From Desulfobacteraceae bacterium (GTDB lineage Bacteria; Desulfobacterota; Desulfobacteria; Desulfobacterales; Desulfobacteraceae): 64,000 bases of DNA. Both the position numbers and the translations under genes were made by a program. The notes under the pieces were generated by a model. The model was not told where the DNA came from and did no database searches. It saw only the letters and a program-made list of their open reading frames with translations. The DNA lies in contig JADGEQ010000039.1 in the NCBI GenBank assembly GCA_016744295.1, positions 1 through 64,000 on the forward strand, read 5' to 3'. Each line of letters begins with the position of its first letter. Positions within the stretch are counted from its first letter, which is position 1. Positions 8,143-17,700 of this stretch are shown in pieces.

Positions 8143-9165
8143 ATGAGTAAGAAAATAGGCGAACTGCTTGTGGATGAGGGGCTGGTGGACCCTGGAGATA
8201 TTGAGCGGGCCCTTGCCATCCAGGAAAAGAGCCGGGCATCCCTCCAGCGGGATGAAAGCCGGCTATTTGGCATGATCCTTTGTGATTTGAATCTGATCAC
8301 CCCCACGGACACCTATTGTGTCCTGGAAAAATATGGGAAGCTCATCACCATCCAGGAGTATCTGATCCAACAACAGATTTTGTCCCGGCTTGTGGTTGAA
8401 AAGGCTCAAAAAGTGGCCCACAGGAGAAATATTTCGTTTATGAGTCTTTTGCTGGAAGATCGGATTATTCCCAAGACTCTGCTCCAGCAAATCGCTTTTG
8501 ACCTGTTTCATATCTCTTTTAGATCCATAAGTGACATTATCTTTGATGCGGATACCAGACAGGAACTTTCCCTGATCATACAAAAAAGAGAGGCCCGGGT
8601 ACACAAGGTCATTCCCCTGATTATCAAGGGGAAAACCCTTGTGTGCGGTATGACAGATCCAGATAATCTTATTTTTCTTCGGGATCTGAACGCCCAATTT
8701 CCCCAATATCGGTTCAACCCCCTTTTTATCCCTTTTTCCGGGTTTACCTGGTTTTATAAAATGCTCTATGACGAGGCCTGGACCCCAAAAACAACAATTG
8801 ATAAAACAATTAACACAACAATTAACACAACAATTGATAAACCCGTTGACCTGTCTCTGCTGTTGAAATTTTGCGTTACCATCACCGAGCCGGCAAGGGA
8901 AAAACAGGCCATCCTCTCCCTTTACAAACGCTATGCATTGGTGAGAAGCCTTGTGGGGTGTCCGATACAAGGGGACAGGTTCGGGATGTTCCAGGCCTTT
9001 GTGGCGGAATACCATGGAAAAATAACCCGGGAATACCAATGCCAAGCCATTGAGTTTTCATTGAAGAAGGATTCAGCTAAGAAGGATTCAGCTAAGAAGG
9101 ATTCAGCTAAGAAGGATTCAGCTCAGTTGCTCATCATGGCATCTCCCAAAAAGCAGGTAAATTAA
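8143..9165 (+). CDS. MshEN/GspE N-terminal-domain protein without ATPase domain
   Basis: A 340-residue protein. Its first 25 residues (KIGELLVDEGLVDPGDIERA then LAIQ) follow the MshEN pattern of pilus/type II secretion ATPases, LGxxL...L...L..Q, a module that binds c-di-GMP in some members. Residues 30-210 continue in GspE-N style. The Walker A/B motor domain of GspE/PilB is absent. The C-terminal half carries two low-complexity tandem-repeat tracts (TI[DN][KT] x4 and KKDSA x4). The start is the ATG at 8143 because AGGGG sits 4 nt upstream; ATG8116 has no well-placed site. It ends 2 bp before the MinD-like gene, so the two are likely co-translated. c-di-GMP binding is inference. Confidence 0.7.
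   Translation: MSKKIGELLVDEGLVDPGDIERALAIQEKSRASLQRDESRLFGMILCDLNLITPTDTYCVLEKYGKLITIQEYLIQQQILSRLVVEKAQKVAHRRNISFMSLLLEDRIIPKTLLQQIAFDLFHISFRSISDIIFDADTRQELSLIIQKREARVHKVIPLIIKGKTLVCGMTDPDNLIFLRDLNAQFPQYRFNPLFIPFSGFTWFYKMLYDEAWTPKTTIDKTINTTINTTIDKPVDLSLLLKFCVTITEPAREKQAILSLYKRYALVRSLVGCPIQGDRFGMFQAFVAEYHGKITREYQCQAIEFSLKKDSAKKDSAKKDSAKKDSAQLLIMASPKKQVN
8794..8841 (+). repeat. Four 12-bp tandem repeats inside the MshEN-like gene
   Basis: Units 1 and 4 read ACAATTGATAAA and units 2 and 3 ACAATTAACACA. They encode TIDK-TINT-TINT-TIDK and keep the frame. A slippage-prone linker. Confidence 0.85.
9064..9123 (+). repeat. Four perfect 15-bp tandem repeats inside the MshEN-like gene
   Basis: Four identical copies of AAGAAGGATTCAGCT encode KKDSA four times near the C terminus. 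The unit is a multiple of three, so changes in copy number keep the frame. Confidence 0.95.
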
Positions 9166-9167
9166 TT

Positions 9168-10349
9168 ATGGCAAAGATCATCACCATTGCAAGCGGTAAA
9201 GGCGGGGTGGGTAAAACCAGTATCAGCCTGAATCTGTCCCTGGCCCTGGCGGCTGCGGGCCATCGGGTCTGCCTTTTTGACGCCGATTTGGGACTTGCCA
9301 ATGTTAATATTCTCACCGGTCTGTTTCCCGAGCATGGGTTAGAGGAGGTTATCAGCGGTAAATATTCACTTGGGGAGATCATGATCCGAAATTTCCAGGG
9401 AATTGATATCATTCCCGGCAGTTCCGGGGTTGAAAAAATCGCTGACCTGAGTCCGGAAGAGTCCAAACGGCTCATCTCCTCTTTTTTGGAGCTAGGTGCC
9501 TACGATTATTTTATTCTGGATACCTCAGCCGGCATCTCCTCCCAGGTGTTGTCCTTTTGCCGTGCATCCCACGAGATGATTCTTGTGGTCACCCCGGAAC
9601 CCACCTCCCTCACCGATGCCTATTCCCTGTTAAAGGTTTTGTCAAAAAATAAGGATCTTCCCCGGATAAGGGTGGTGATTAACCATGTGAAAACAGCTAT
9701 TGCCGCTAAAAGGGCCTATGCCAGACTCAAGGAAACCGTTCACAAGTTTCTTCCCATGAAAATTTTCCCTTTGGGGATTGTGGCCCGGGATCATAATGTT
9801 CCCATTTCCGTGGTTTCCCAAATTCCATTTTTCATGCTTTTTCCGGATACCGATGCCTCCCGGTGTATCCGCTCCATCGCCCTTAAACTTTCAAAGGATC
9901 CCCTGGGTAAGTCAATGCCCATGGAATTGTTCTGGGACCAGTGTCTGGGATTTCTTACCCCTCAAAAGCAAAATCAGGTCCAAAACAAGGGCCAGGCCCA
10001 GGAGCCTGGGACAGGGGTGAAAAAAGGTATTGCCGGGCAGACACCGGATAAAAACCTGCCAGCGCAAAATGGGGCAATGGTTTCAGCCGACAATAACCAG
10101 ACGGTTCTCCAGGAGCGAATGTCCTCCATTGAAGATAAAATTTCTCTGCTTCTTAATGAAATGGGCGAAATTAAGGCACTTCTCAGGGGCAGGGGGCTTG
10201 AGGCTGGCAAGGCAACTGGGGTTGATATAGATCCCGTTGACAAAGCGCAAAAAACAGACAAAAGAAAGCCCCTGGTGCAAAACACTGAACCGCCTGCTCC
10301 CGGATTGATTCCCCTTGATTTTGAGTCCTGGGTAAAAGGGCAGGCTTAA
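9168..10349 (+). CDS. MinD/FlhG-like P-loop ATPase with C-terminal extension
   Basis: A 393-residue protein. The first ~250 residues are a MinD/ParA-family ATPase: deviant Walker A KGGVGKT at residues 11-17, switch DADLGLANV near 39, and LDTSAGIS for Walker B near 119. The text matches the FlhG/MinD-like branch that positions flagella or polar machinery. The last ~140 residues are Gln/Lys/Gly-rich linker plus a short coiled coil (ERMSSIEDKISLLLNEMGEI), unlike plain MinD. No MinC, MinE or flagellar gene is visible nearby. The tight link to a pilus/T2SS-type MshEN protein suggests it positions or regulates an envelope machine; this is inference. Confidence 0.8.
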   Translation: MAKIITIASGKGGVGKTSISLNLSLALAAAGHRVCLFDADLGLANVNILTGLFPEHGLEEVISGKYSLGEIMIRNFQGIDIIPGSSGVEKIADLSPEESKRLISSFLELGAYDYFILDTSAGISSQVLSFCRASHEMILVVTPEPTSLTDAYSLLKVLSKNKDLPRIRVVINHVKTAIAAKRAYARLKETVHKFLPMKIFPLGIVARDHNVPISVVSQIPFFMLFPDTDASRCIRSIALKLSKDPLGKSMPMELFWDQCLGFLTPQKQNQVQNKGQAQEPGTGVKKGIAGQTPDKNLPAQNGAMVSADNNQTVLQERMSSIEDKISLLLNEMGEIKALLRGRGLEAGKATGVDIDPVDKAQKTDKRKPLVQNTEPPAPGLIPLDFESWVKGQA

Positions 10350-10376
10350 ATCCCTAGTATTCACAAAGGGTTTAAG
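10345..10376. terminator. Bidirectional terminator-like hairpin between convergent genes
   Basis: CTTAAA (10345-10350) plus CCCT (10352-10355) pairs with AGGG (10367-10370) plus TTTAAG (10371-10376), with one bulged T and an 11-nt loop. It spans the end of the MinD-like gene and the stop of pncB on the other strand. Confidence 0.5.
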
Positions 10377-11550
10377 ATTGGCCTTTTGAAAGACTCAGCC
10401 TCTCCATGCAGGTGTCAATTTCTGTCTGGTTTCCGGTATGTTTTCCTTTGTCATCGGAAAGCTTGACAATCTGTTGCCAGGGCTTGTCCGGGCTGACTTG
10501 GCATTGTGAAAGTTTGATGACCATGTTCAGAGGGGTTGCTCCCAGGTCATTGGTCAGGTGGGTACCGATCCCATAGGCATCCTTGATTTTGCCTTTGCAC
10601 GCTTTGTGAATGGCAAGGGCTTGTTCAATATCAAGGCCGTCGGAGAAGATGATGGTTTTGGTGGCAGGATCAATGTGAAGTCTTTCATAATGGCGGACCA
10701 GTGCGTTTATAAAGGCAATGGGGTCCCCGGAATCATGACGCACCCCGTCAAAGATATTGGCAAGGCGGTCATCAAAGGAGGATAAAAACACCCGGGAGGT
10801 ATAGGTATCGGCCAGGGCAATCCCCAAATCACCCTTGAAAATCTTTAGCCAGGCATCCAGACCAGCAGCATTGGCCTGCTCGTATCCTGCCTGTGCCCCA
10901 TGGAACATTATCCATTCATGGGCCATGGTGCCAATGGGGGGCAGGTTGAATTCTCGGGCAAAATGGACATTACTGGTTCCGATCAGGGTGTGGGTATCAT
11001 GGCTGAGGATATCTGTGATCAATGTCTTCTGGTTGGCAGCGGAAAATCGTCGCCTGGTTCCAAACTCTGCAAAATAAATCTGGTTTGCGGCCATAACAGC
11101 GGCTTTATTTTTGTTTACCCTCTTTATTTCTTTTCTGGAAAGCACAGCCGGTTTCGTCATGGAAAAAAAGGTTTCACTGATGATGGCCATCAAAGGAATT
11201 TCCCAGAGAATGGTTTTGTACCAGGGGCCTTTAATTTTCAAAAAAAAGCGGTTTTTTTCCTGTCCCAGAATCACCTGGTCGGGGTCGTAGGTATAGGATT
11301 CCAGATAATCCAGATAGTCTTGTTCTAGAAAGGAACAGGTGCTTTTAAGATAGGCTTTCTGGTCCCGGGACAATGAAAGGGCTGCCATCTTTTCAATTTC
11401 CTGCCTGACCCTGGGGGCAAATCCCTGGGGAAAAGGGGTGGCGCCCCTGTTGGTAAATGTATATTCTGCAAGGGTTTCGGGATATAAAATCCGGACAGCC
11501 TGCTGCATGGTAAATTTATACAGGTCATTATCAAGAATGCTTAGGATCAT
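10372..11550 (-). CDS. pncB: Nicotinate phosphoribosyltransferase
   Basis: A 392-residue PncB, which converts nicotinate, PRPP and ATP to nicotinate mononucleotide in NAD salvage. Family signatures are SILDNDLYKFTMQQAV at the N terminus, GTMAHEW near residue 218 with the autophosphorylated His, FSDGLD, and GIGTHLTND near 338 for the phosphoribosyl site. Length matches the bacterial family. The start at 11550 fits the family N terminus, although no clear Shine-Dalgarno precedes it. An 8-bp hairpin at 11579-11608 lies just upstream. It is transcribed in the same direction as the SLOG-like gene 80 bp away, so both may share control. Confidence 0.95.
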   Translation of the reverse strand: MILSILDNDLYKFTMQQAVRILYPETLAEYTFTNRGATPFPQGFAPRVRQEIEKMAALSLSRDQKAYLKSTCSFLEQDYLDYLESYTYDPDQVILGQEKNRFFLKIKGPWYKTILWEIPLMAIISETFFSMTKPAVLSRKEIKRVNKNKAAVMAANQIYFAEFGTRRRFSAANQKTLITDILSHDTHTLIGTSNVHFAREFNLPPIGTMAHEWIMFHGAQAGYEQANAAGLDAWLKIFKGDLGIALADTYTSRVFLSSFDDRLANIFDGVRHDSGDPIAFINALVRHYERLHIDPATKTIIFSDGLDIEQALAIHKACKGKIKDAYGIGTHLTNDLGATPLNMVIKLSQCQVSPDKPWQQIVKLSDDKGKHTGNQTEIDTCMERLSLSKGQS

Positions 11551-11578
11551 AATGGAAACAGGGGGGCTATAAACGCAA

Positions 11579-11608
11579 CTCCGGACAGCCTGTAGGGGCA
11601 GTCCGGAG
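11579..11608 (-). terminator. Hairpin between the SLOG-like gene and pncB
   Basis: CTCCGGAC (11579-11586) and GTCCGGAG (11601-11608) form a perfect 8-bp stem with a 14-nt loop. It follows the stop of the SLOG-like gene and precedes pncB on the same strand. There is no long U tract after it, so it could be a weak terminator or a leader structure of pncB. Confidence 0.4.
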
Positions 11609-11630
11609 GAGTGTCCTATGAGAATGGTGC

Positions 11631-12179
11631 TTATTTGAAAGATTTTTCAAACAGATCTTCCATGGCTTTTTTTGCATTGTCGGTCAGGTTTCGGGTGCCG
11701 GTTCCTGCAAAGGTTTTATGGGCGATCACCGGAGTGACCTGCTGCCAGGAATTGTCGATCCAGGAAAACCATTCATTGCGGTCCTGCTCATAGACAAAGA
11801 TAGGGCGGTTAAAGAGTTTTCCCAGCTCTACCCCCCATCCGGTTCCGCCTTTGACTGTTTTGTCCGGGAGGATCCATCCAATGACAAAAATCTGATATCC
11901 GTTGTTGATCATGTGAAAAATGGATTGGATAACCTTGCGGATTTTATTGACCCGGGAAAAGGATCTGCCCATGCGTGCAGATACAATATCCATGCTGATA
12001 TCCCCTTTTTTCAGCTCGTCGTCATTGAGCATCTGGACCCCAACGTTCCGGTCAAGATTGTGGCCTTCAAAAGAGTAATTAACCTCCTTCATGCCGTATT
12101 TTTCCGCCAGCTTGCCAAATTCTGCTTCCGCTCCTCGGTGGCCGCCACTATATAAAATAGTTTGGGATGCATCACTCAT
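11631..12179 (-). CDS. SLOG-superfamily-like nucleotide-binding protein
   Basis: A 182-residue cytosolic protein. It opens with TILYSGGHRGAEAEFGKLAE, a Rossmann-type beta strand and Gly-rich loop, and has VIGWILPDKTVKGGTGWGVE near residue 98, a second Gly-rich segment followed by a predicted helix. This layout resembles SLOG (LOG/DprA-like) domains, which bind nucleotides or their derivatives. GGAG is about 10 nt before the ATG. Its position directly upstream of pncB on the same strand hints at a nucleotide or NAD-related role, but that is context only. The superfamily assignment is from pattern and is moderate. Confidence 0.55.
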   Translation of the reverse strand: MSDASQTILYSGGHRGAEAEFGKLAEKYGMKEVNYSFEGHNLDRNVGVQMLNDDELKKGDISMDIVSARMGRSFSRVNKIRKVIQSIFHMINNGYQIFVIGWILPDKTVKGGTGWGVELGKLFNRPIFVYEQDRNEWFSWIDNSWQQVTPVIAHKTFAGTGTRNLTDNAKKAMEDLFEKSFK

Positions 12180-12335
12180 AATCTGTTTGCTCCTTGGTAT
12201 AGAGTTTATTTTTTACAAGAAAATAATGTTGTGCATTATCTCAAAAGGAAATTACAAGTATCATATAAAAAACCAATATATTAATCAATAAATAACTGAT
12301 TTGAGTTTTGATCCACCCAAAATGAACCTGGAGGA

Positions 12336-13322
12336 TCAGCCGATGGTGTAGGTGTTTCTGCCGGAATTTTTGGCAAGGTACAAAGCCCTGTCAGCCGATT
12401 CAATGAGCTGGGTGGGGTTAATATCTGTACTGGGAATAATGGTGCTCAGGCCGAAACTGACCGTAATATAGTCGGCGGTTGGGGAGGCAATGTGGGTGAT
12501 TTCTAAAGCGTCGATGTTTTCCAGCATTCGCTGGACGATTAATATGCCGCCGGCTTCATCGGTTTCCGGCAGGATGGCAGCAAACTCCTCTCCCCCATAT
12601 CTGGCAATGGTATCCACATCTCTGAGAATGCTTTTTTCAAGGCTTTTGGCCACTTTTTTAAGGCAGTCATCCCCAATCACATGGCCATAGGCATCGTTAA
12701 AGGCCTTAAAATGATCAATATCCGCAATGATGAGGGACAAAGGCTTTTGGCGCCGTATCCCCCTCTGCCATTCCCGACTCATGGTTTCATCAAAAAATCG
12801 TCTGTTGGGCAGGTCGGTGAGACCATCCAGAGAGGATAGCTGACGCAGTTTTTCATTGGATTCCTCCAGTTCATGTTTCAGGGTTTCCAATTCCATTATC
12901 TTGGCATCCAGTTCCTGGGTCTTTTCTTCCAGCAGCCGTCGCTGGCCGTAGAGTTCAAGAAAAATTTTTACCTTGCTCTTCAATACATCCGGTTCCAGGG
13001 GTTTGAACAGATAATCCACGGCACCTGATCCATATCCCAGGAAAACCTGGGATCGTTCTTTGTGGGCGGCAGTGACAAAAATAATGGGAATGTTTTTTGT
13101 TTTTTTGTTTCCCCTGAGAAGGGTTGCGGTTTCATATCCGTCCATTACCGGCATCATCACATCCAGAAGGATCAGGGCAAATTCGTGGTCAAGGGTTTTT
13201 TCAAGGGCCTCATGCCCTGAATTTGCCCGAACCATATGCAGCTCCGGGGATTCAAGCACCTGTTCAAGGGTGAGAAGGTTTTCCGGGCGGTCATCAACAA
13301 TCAGAATGGATATAGCTCTCAT
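12336..13322 (-). CDS. Response regulator with diguanylate cyclase output (REC-GGDEF)
   Basis: A 328-residue protein. Residues 1-125 are a receiver domain (IVDDRPENL with acidic pocket, LLDVMMPVMDGYE with the phospho-acceptor Asp near 54, FKPLEP with the conserved Lys). A coiled-coil linker (about 130-160) joins it to a GGDEF domain. The active-site motif is GGEEF near residues 241-245, with a product-inhibition I-site RDVD five residues before the motif's Tyr-Gly region. It should make c-di-GMP when phosphorylated. The ATG follows the cheB stop with no gap, making it the last gene of the kinase-CheR-CheB operon. Confidence 0.92.
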   Translation of the reverse strand: MRAISILIVDDRPENLLTLEQVLESPELHMVRANSGHEALEKTLDHEFALILLDVMMPVMDGYETATLLRGNKKTKNIPIIFVTAAHKERSQVFLGYGSGAVDYLFKPLEPDVLKSKVKIFLELYGQRRLLEEKTQELDAKIMELETLKHELEESNEKLRQLSSLDGLTDLPNRRFFDETMSREWQRGIRRQKPLSLIIADIDHFKAFNDAYGHVIGDDCLKKVAKSLEKSILRDVDTIARYGGEEFAAILPETDEAGGILIVQRMLENIDALEITHIASPTADYITVSFGLSTIIPSTDINPTQLIESADRALYLAKNSGRNTYTIG

Positions 13323-13901
13323 TTAAGTTTCCTTCACCGTTAGTTGATTGATATACGGTGCAATTTCTTTTAAATCAAGTACTTTGTCCACACCAGCCTG
13401 GTTTATGGCAGATAGGGGCATGGTATCCACTTCTGCCGATTCCGGGGATTGGGCAATAACAACCCCCTTGAGTTGCCTGACCCGAACTATGCCCCTTGTC
13501 CCGTCACAATTGGCCCCTGTGAGAATGATGCAGATAAGTTTGTCCAGATAGGCCTCTGCTGCTGTTTCAAATAATACGTCAATGGCGGGCCTGGAATATT
13601 GCACCCGTTCCGCCGTGGACAGGGCAACGGTTTTGTCCTGCTCCACCATCAGGTGATAGTCGGCCGGGGCAAAATAAATGGTATTGTTTTCAATGGGCTC
13701 CTTGTCTTCGGCTTCTTTTACCCCAAGGGAACATATTTTATCAAAATGGGTGGCCAGAAAATCATCGGACCCCGGGCTTAAATGCTGAACAATGAGGACG
13801 GGTAGGTTTAACCTATTTGAGAGTTTTGGCAGTATGACGGTCAGGGCGGCAAGGCCTCCTGCGGATACGCCTATTACAATAGCTTCATATTTTTTTTTCA
13901 T
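13323..13901 (-). CDS. CheB-type methylesterase domain protein (no receiver)
   Basis: A 192-residue single-domain CheB methylesterase. The catalytic triad is visible: Ser13 in GVSAGG, His40 in VQHLSPGS and Asp133 in LTGANCDGT. The N-terminal receiver domain of chemotaxis CheB is missing. It overlaps the cheR-like gene by 4 bp and abuts the REC-GGDEF gene. Methyl-accepting chemotaxis proteins are absent from the window. As in other stand-alone CheB/CheR pairs next to hybrid kinases, the substrate may be the kinase itself, especially its long Glu/Gln-rich coiled coil; that is inference. Confidence 0.9.
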   Translation of the reverse strand: MKKKYEAIVIGVSAGGLAALTVILPKLSNRLNLPVLIVQHLSPGSDDFLATHFDKICSLGVKEAEDKEPIENNTIYFAPADYHLMVEQDKTVALSTAERVQYSRPAIDVLFETAAEAYLDKLICIILTGANCDGTRGIVRVRQLKGVVIAQSPESAEVDTMPLSAINQAGVDKVLDLKEIAPYINQLTVKET

Positions 13902-14728
13902 GGCAACCGGCTCTTTTTGTAAATTCTATGCCGGCCGGCAATGGGTTCAAACTTGTCTTCCACCTCGGTGAATTTGAGGCTTTCCTTGGACCCAAGGCAG
14001 AGATAGCCGCCCGGGCAGAGGCTGTCGTAAAACAGGTTTAACACCCGGTTTTGTAATTGCCGGTTAAAATAAATCAGTACGTTTCTGCAGAGGATCAGGT
14101 TCATCTCCCCAAACACACCGTCGGTGACCAGATTATGGGCGGAAAATAATACCTTTTCCTTGAGGGATTGTCTGAGAATAACATGGTTATAATCGGCGGT
14201 ATAATAATCGGAAAAGTCTTTTTTCCCGCCGGATTGTTGATAATTACCCGTATAACTTTTCATCACGTCAAGGGGGTAAATGCCCTTCTTGGCCTTATCA
14301 AGGATGAGTTCGTTAAAGTCCGTGGCATAGATTTGGGAGCGATGTTTCATCCCCTCCTCTTCCAGAAGGATGGACATGGAATAGACTTCCTGGCCGGCGG
14401 AGCAGCCCGCATGCCAAATTTTGATAAAGGCATAGGTTTTTAAAAGGGGAATAAGTTCCCGGCGGATTTTTTTGTAAACTAGGGGATTCCTGAACATTTC
14501 CGTGACATTGATGGACAGATCCAGAAGCAAAAGATTAAAAAAATCTTCGTCATAAAGAACTCTGTGCATCATTGCGGCGTAATTGTTCATATTGCTGATG
14601 TTCAGCCGGTGTCGGAGCCGCCGTTTGGTGTGGGCATTGGCATAGTCTTTGAAATTATACCCATATTTTTGGTGAATGGCTTCCAGGAGCATCTGGATTT
14701 CAATATTTTCATTTTGAATCGGGTTCAT
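13898..14728 (-). CDS. CheR-type protein-glutamate methyltransferase
   Basis: A 276-residue CheR. The N-terminal helical part (HTKRRLRHRLN near residue 30) is followed by an SAM-binding domain: IWHAGCSAGQEVYS near 105, ATDFNELILDKAKKGIY near 137, and NLILCRNVLIYFN near 208. The TPR or pentapeptide-docking extension is absent. It overlaps the kinase gene upstream (ATGA, 14725-14728) and the CheB gene downstream (13898-13901) by 4 bp each, so the three are translationally coupled. It likely methylates Glu side chains of an operon partner. Confidence 0.92.
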   Translation of the reverse strand: MNPIQNENIEIQMLLEAIHQKYGYNFKDYANAHTKRRLRHRLNISNMNNYAAMMHRVLYDEDFFNLLLLDLSINVTEMFRNPLVYKKIRRELIPLLKTYAFIKIWHAGCSAGQEVYSMSILLEEEGMKHRSQIYATDFNELILDKAKKGIYPLDVMKSYTGNYQQSGGKKDFSDYYTADYNHVILRQSLKEKVLFSAHNLVTDGVFGEMNLILCRNVLIYFNRQLQNRVLNLFYDSLCPGGYLCLGSKESLKFTEVEDKFEPIAGRHRIYKKSRLP

Positions 14729-17700
14729 GAATATAACCAGACCTTGAGCATGGAGATCAGTTTGTCAGAATCAACTGGTTTTGCAAGGTAGTCATTGGCG
14801 CCGGCTTCAATACATTTATTTCTGTCCCCCTTCATTGCCTTGGCCGTGAGGGCGATGATGGGCAGTTTTTTCTTGGTTTTCCGAATCTCCTGCATGGCTT
14901 CATATCCGTCCATATTGGGCATCATGATATCCATGAGCACAATATCGATTTGTTTGTGTTTATGGGTCTTTCGAACGCCTTCTATCCCATCCCTTGCAAT
15001 GATGACATTCATTTTTTTTTCTTCCAGAACAGAGGAGAGGGCAAACACATTTCTCATGTCGTCATCCACCAGAAGCACAGTTTTTCCCCTTAACACAGCT
15101 TCCTTGTCATGGACCATCTTGATGTTTTTTTGTTTTCCTTTGGGCAGGTCGGCTTCCACCCGGTGTAGAAAAAGAGCAGATTCTTCCAGCAACCGTTCGG
15201 GTGAGCGGACGCCTTTGATAATAATGCTTTCTGTGTATTTTCTCAGCTTCTTGTCTTCATCCAGGGTCAAATCCCTGCCCGTATAAACAATGACCGGGAT
15301 CTTGGAACAGGTTTCGTGGCAGCGGATTTTTTCCAGAAGCTCAAACCCGGACATGTCTTCCAGGCCGAGATCCAGGATCATGCAGTCATAGCGTTGACTG
15401 GTAAGTGCTTCATAGGCCTGGATCCCCGTGGAGACCATGAGGGTTTCAACATCCCCATTGCCAATCAGATCCTTGATGCTTTGGCGCTGGATGGAATCAT
15501 CCTCCACCACCAGCAGTTTTCGCACCGGATGGGTGATGATGTTTTCAATTTTGGAAAAGGTTTCTTCCACCTTCTCTATGGTCACGGGCTTGGTCAAAAA
15601 ACCAATGGCCCCCATGCGCATGGCATCCAGAGAACTGTCCGCCGCCGACATGAAATGAACGGGAATGTGGCGAAGGTCCGGGTTGTTTTTGAGCCGTTCC
15701 AGCACGGTCCAACCGTCGATGCCGGGCAACCCGATGTCCAGCATGATGGCGCTGGGTTTATAATAATCGGCAAAATGGAGTCCGGATTCTCCATCATCGG
15801 CAACAACACACTTAAATCCCCGTTCCCGGGCAAAATCCAGCATGATTTTGGCGGAATTGGGATCATCCTCAATGATCAAAAGGCTTTTGTCTCCCGGGGA
15901 AAATATTTTTCTGTCATCCCGGACAGATGACCTCAACCTCTTTGAATCCGGCTCGGACTCCTGAGTTATGACCTGCTGATCAGCCGGGTTTTTGGGGGAA
16001 ATACCCGCCGGATGACCTGGCCCGGCCGGGGATGTTTTTTCTGTCTTTTCCCTGGACTCCGACGCTTTGGAATGGTGTTCCGGGATCACAATGGTAAAGG
16101 TGCTGCCCTTACCCTCCTGGCTGGAAAGGTGGATAAATCCTCCCAGTAATTTGGCCAATTCCCTTGAAATGGAGAGTCCGAGACCGGTTCCCCCATATTT
16201 TCTGCTGGTGCTGCCGTCTGCCTGCTGAAAGGCTTCAAAAATAACAGCCTGCTGCTCCTTGGGAATTCCGATACCCTCATCTTTGACGGCAAAGGCAACA
16301 GATGTTTCAGAAGACAGCTCTTTGCCAGACAACAATTCTGTTGACGGACGGCAGATGGTAAGGCTGACCTGCCCCTGTTGGGTGAATTTAAAGGCATTGG
16401 TCAGAAGATTCCGCAGTATCTGCTGCAATCGCAGAGGGTCTGTATAAACGGTATCGATCATCTTGGGTGCGGTATGGATATTAAATCCAATGCCCTTTTT
16501 CCGGGCAAGGTCGGAGAACATTCGGTTCAGGTCATTCTCTATGTGCACAATTTCCACATTTTCAGGCACCAGTTCAATTTTTCCAGCCTCCACCTTTGAC
16601 AGGTCCAGGATTTCATTGATCAGGGTGAGCAGGTCTTCTCCGCTGGAATGGATGGCACTGGCCGATTCTATTTGTTTTTCGGTCAGGTTATGCTTTTTGT
16701 TGCCGGCCAAAAGTTGGGACAGGATCAGGATGCTGTTCAAGGGGGTTCGAAGCTCGTGGGACATGTTTGCTAGAAATTCAGATTTATACTTGCTGGCGAT
16801 TTCAAGCTCTTCAGCCTTAGTCTGGATCTCTTCCTGGGCATCCACCAAGTCCACATTTTTTTTCTCGATGGCCTCTTTCTGCTCTTCCAGGTTCCGGGTT
16901 TGTTCCTCCAACTCCTCATTGGTCACCTGAAGTTCCTCCTGCTGTGCCTGGAGTTCTGATTCAGATTCCTTGAGAGCACGGGCCTGTTCCTCCAGTTCCT
17001 CATTGGTCACCCGAAGCTCTTCCTGCTGGGATTGGAGTTCAGCTTCAGAGGTTTGCAGGGCACGGGTCTGTTCTTCCAGGGTTTCGTTTTTTTTCAACAA
17101 CTCCTGTTGGTGTTGCTGGGCCTCCTCAAACAGCCTTTTAATGGTTCTCCGGGATTTGGCTGTGTTCATTAAAATGATGGCATTTTTAATGTTTTGTTCA
17201 ATGAACTGTTTTTGAAGGTCCGTAAACCGGGTAAGGGATCCCAGCAGAAGAACGCCGATTAGGCTATCCTCATAGGTCAGGGGAATAATGATATAGGAGG
17301 TGGCTGTTTTTTGACCCACCCCGTAATGGATCAAAGGCCCATCGGCCACATCGTTGAAGATGATGGTTTCTTGTTCCAGGGCAGCCTGGCCCACCATCCC
17401 CTCTCCGATTTTGATGGTATTGTAATTGCCCTCCCTGTCTGCAAAGGCATGACTGGCATAGAGTTTCAAATCACCGTGATCATTACGGTACAAGGCTCCC
17501 AGCTGGGCGTCCAAATGCTTGGTGATAAAGGAAACAAATTGCCGCCCCAGATGCTTTTCATTCAGGTCCCCGCGCATGGCATCATCCAGGCCCTCTTTTC
17601 CTTTTTGAAGCCAGTCCTGGTCGTGGAGGGTTTTGGCCATTTGGTTCAATGCCCATGCCAGTTTGCCCAGTTCATCTCTCTGATCCAAGGTAAGGGTTTT

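Noticed and set aside
9064..9123. A short CRISPR-like array
   Set aside because: Units are 15 bp, contiguous without spacers, in frame within a gene, and encode KKDSA.
11631..12179. A defence-system effector (SLOG-type)
   Set aside because: No partner effector, TIR, or nuclease gene is adjacent; the neighbour is a housekeeping NAD gene.
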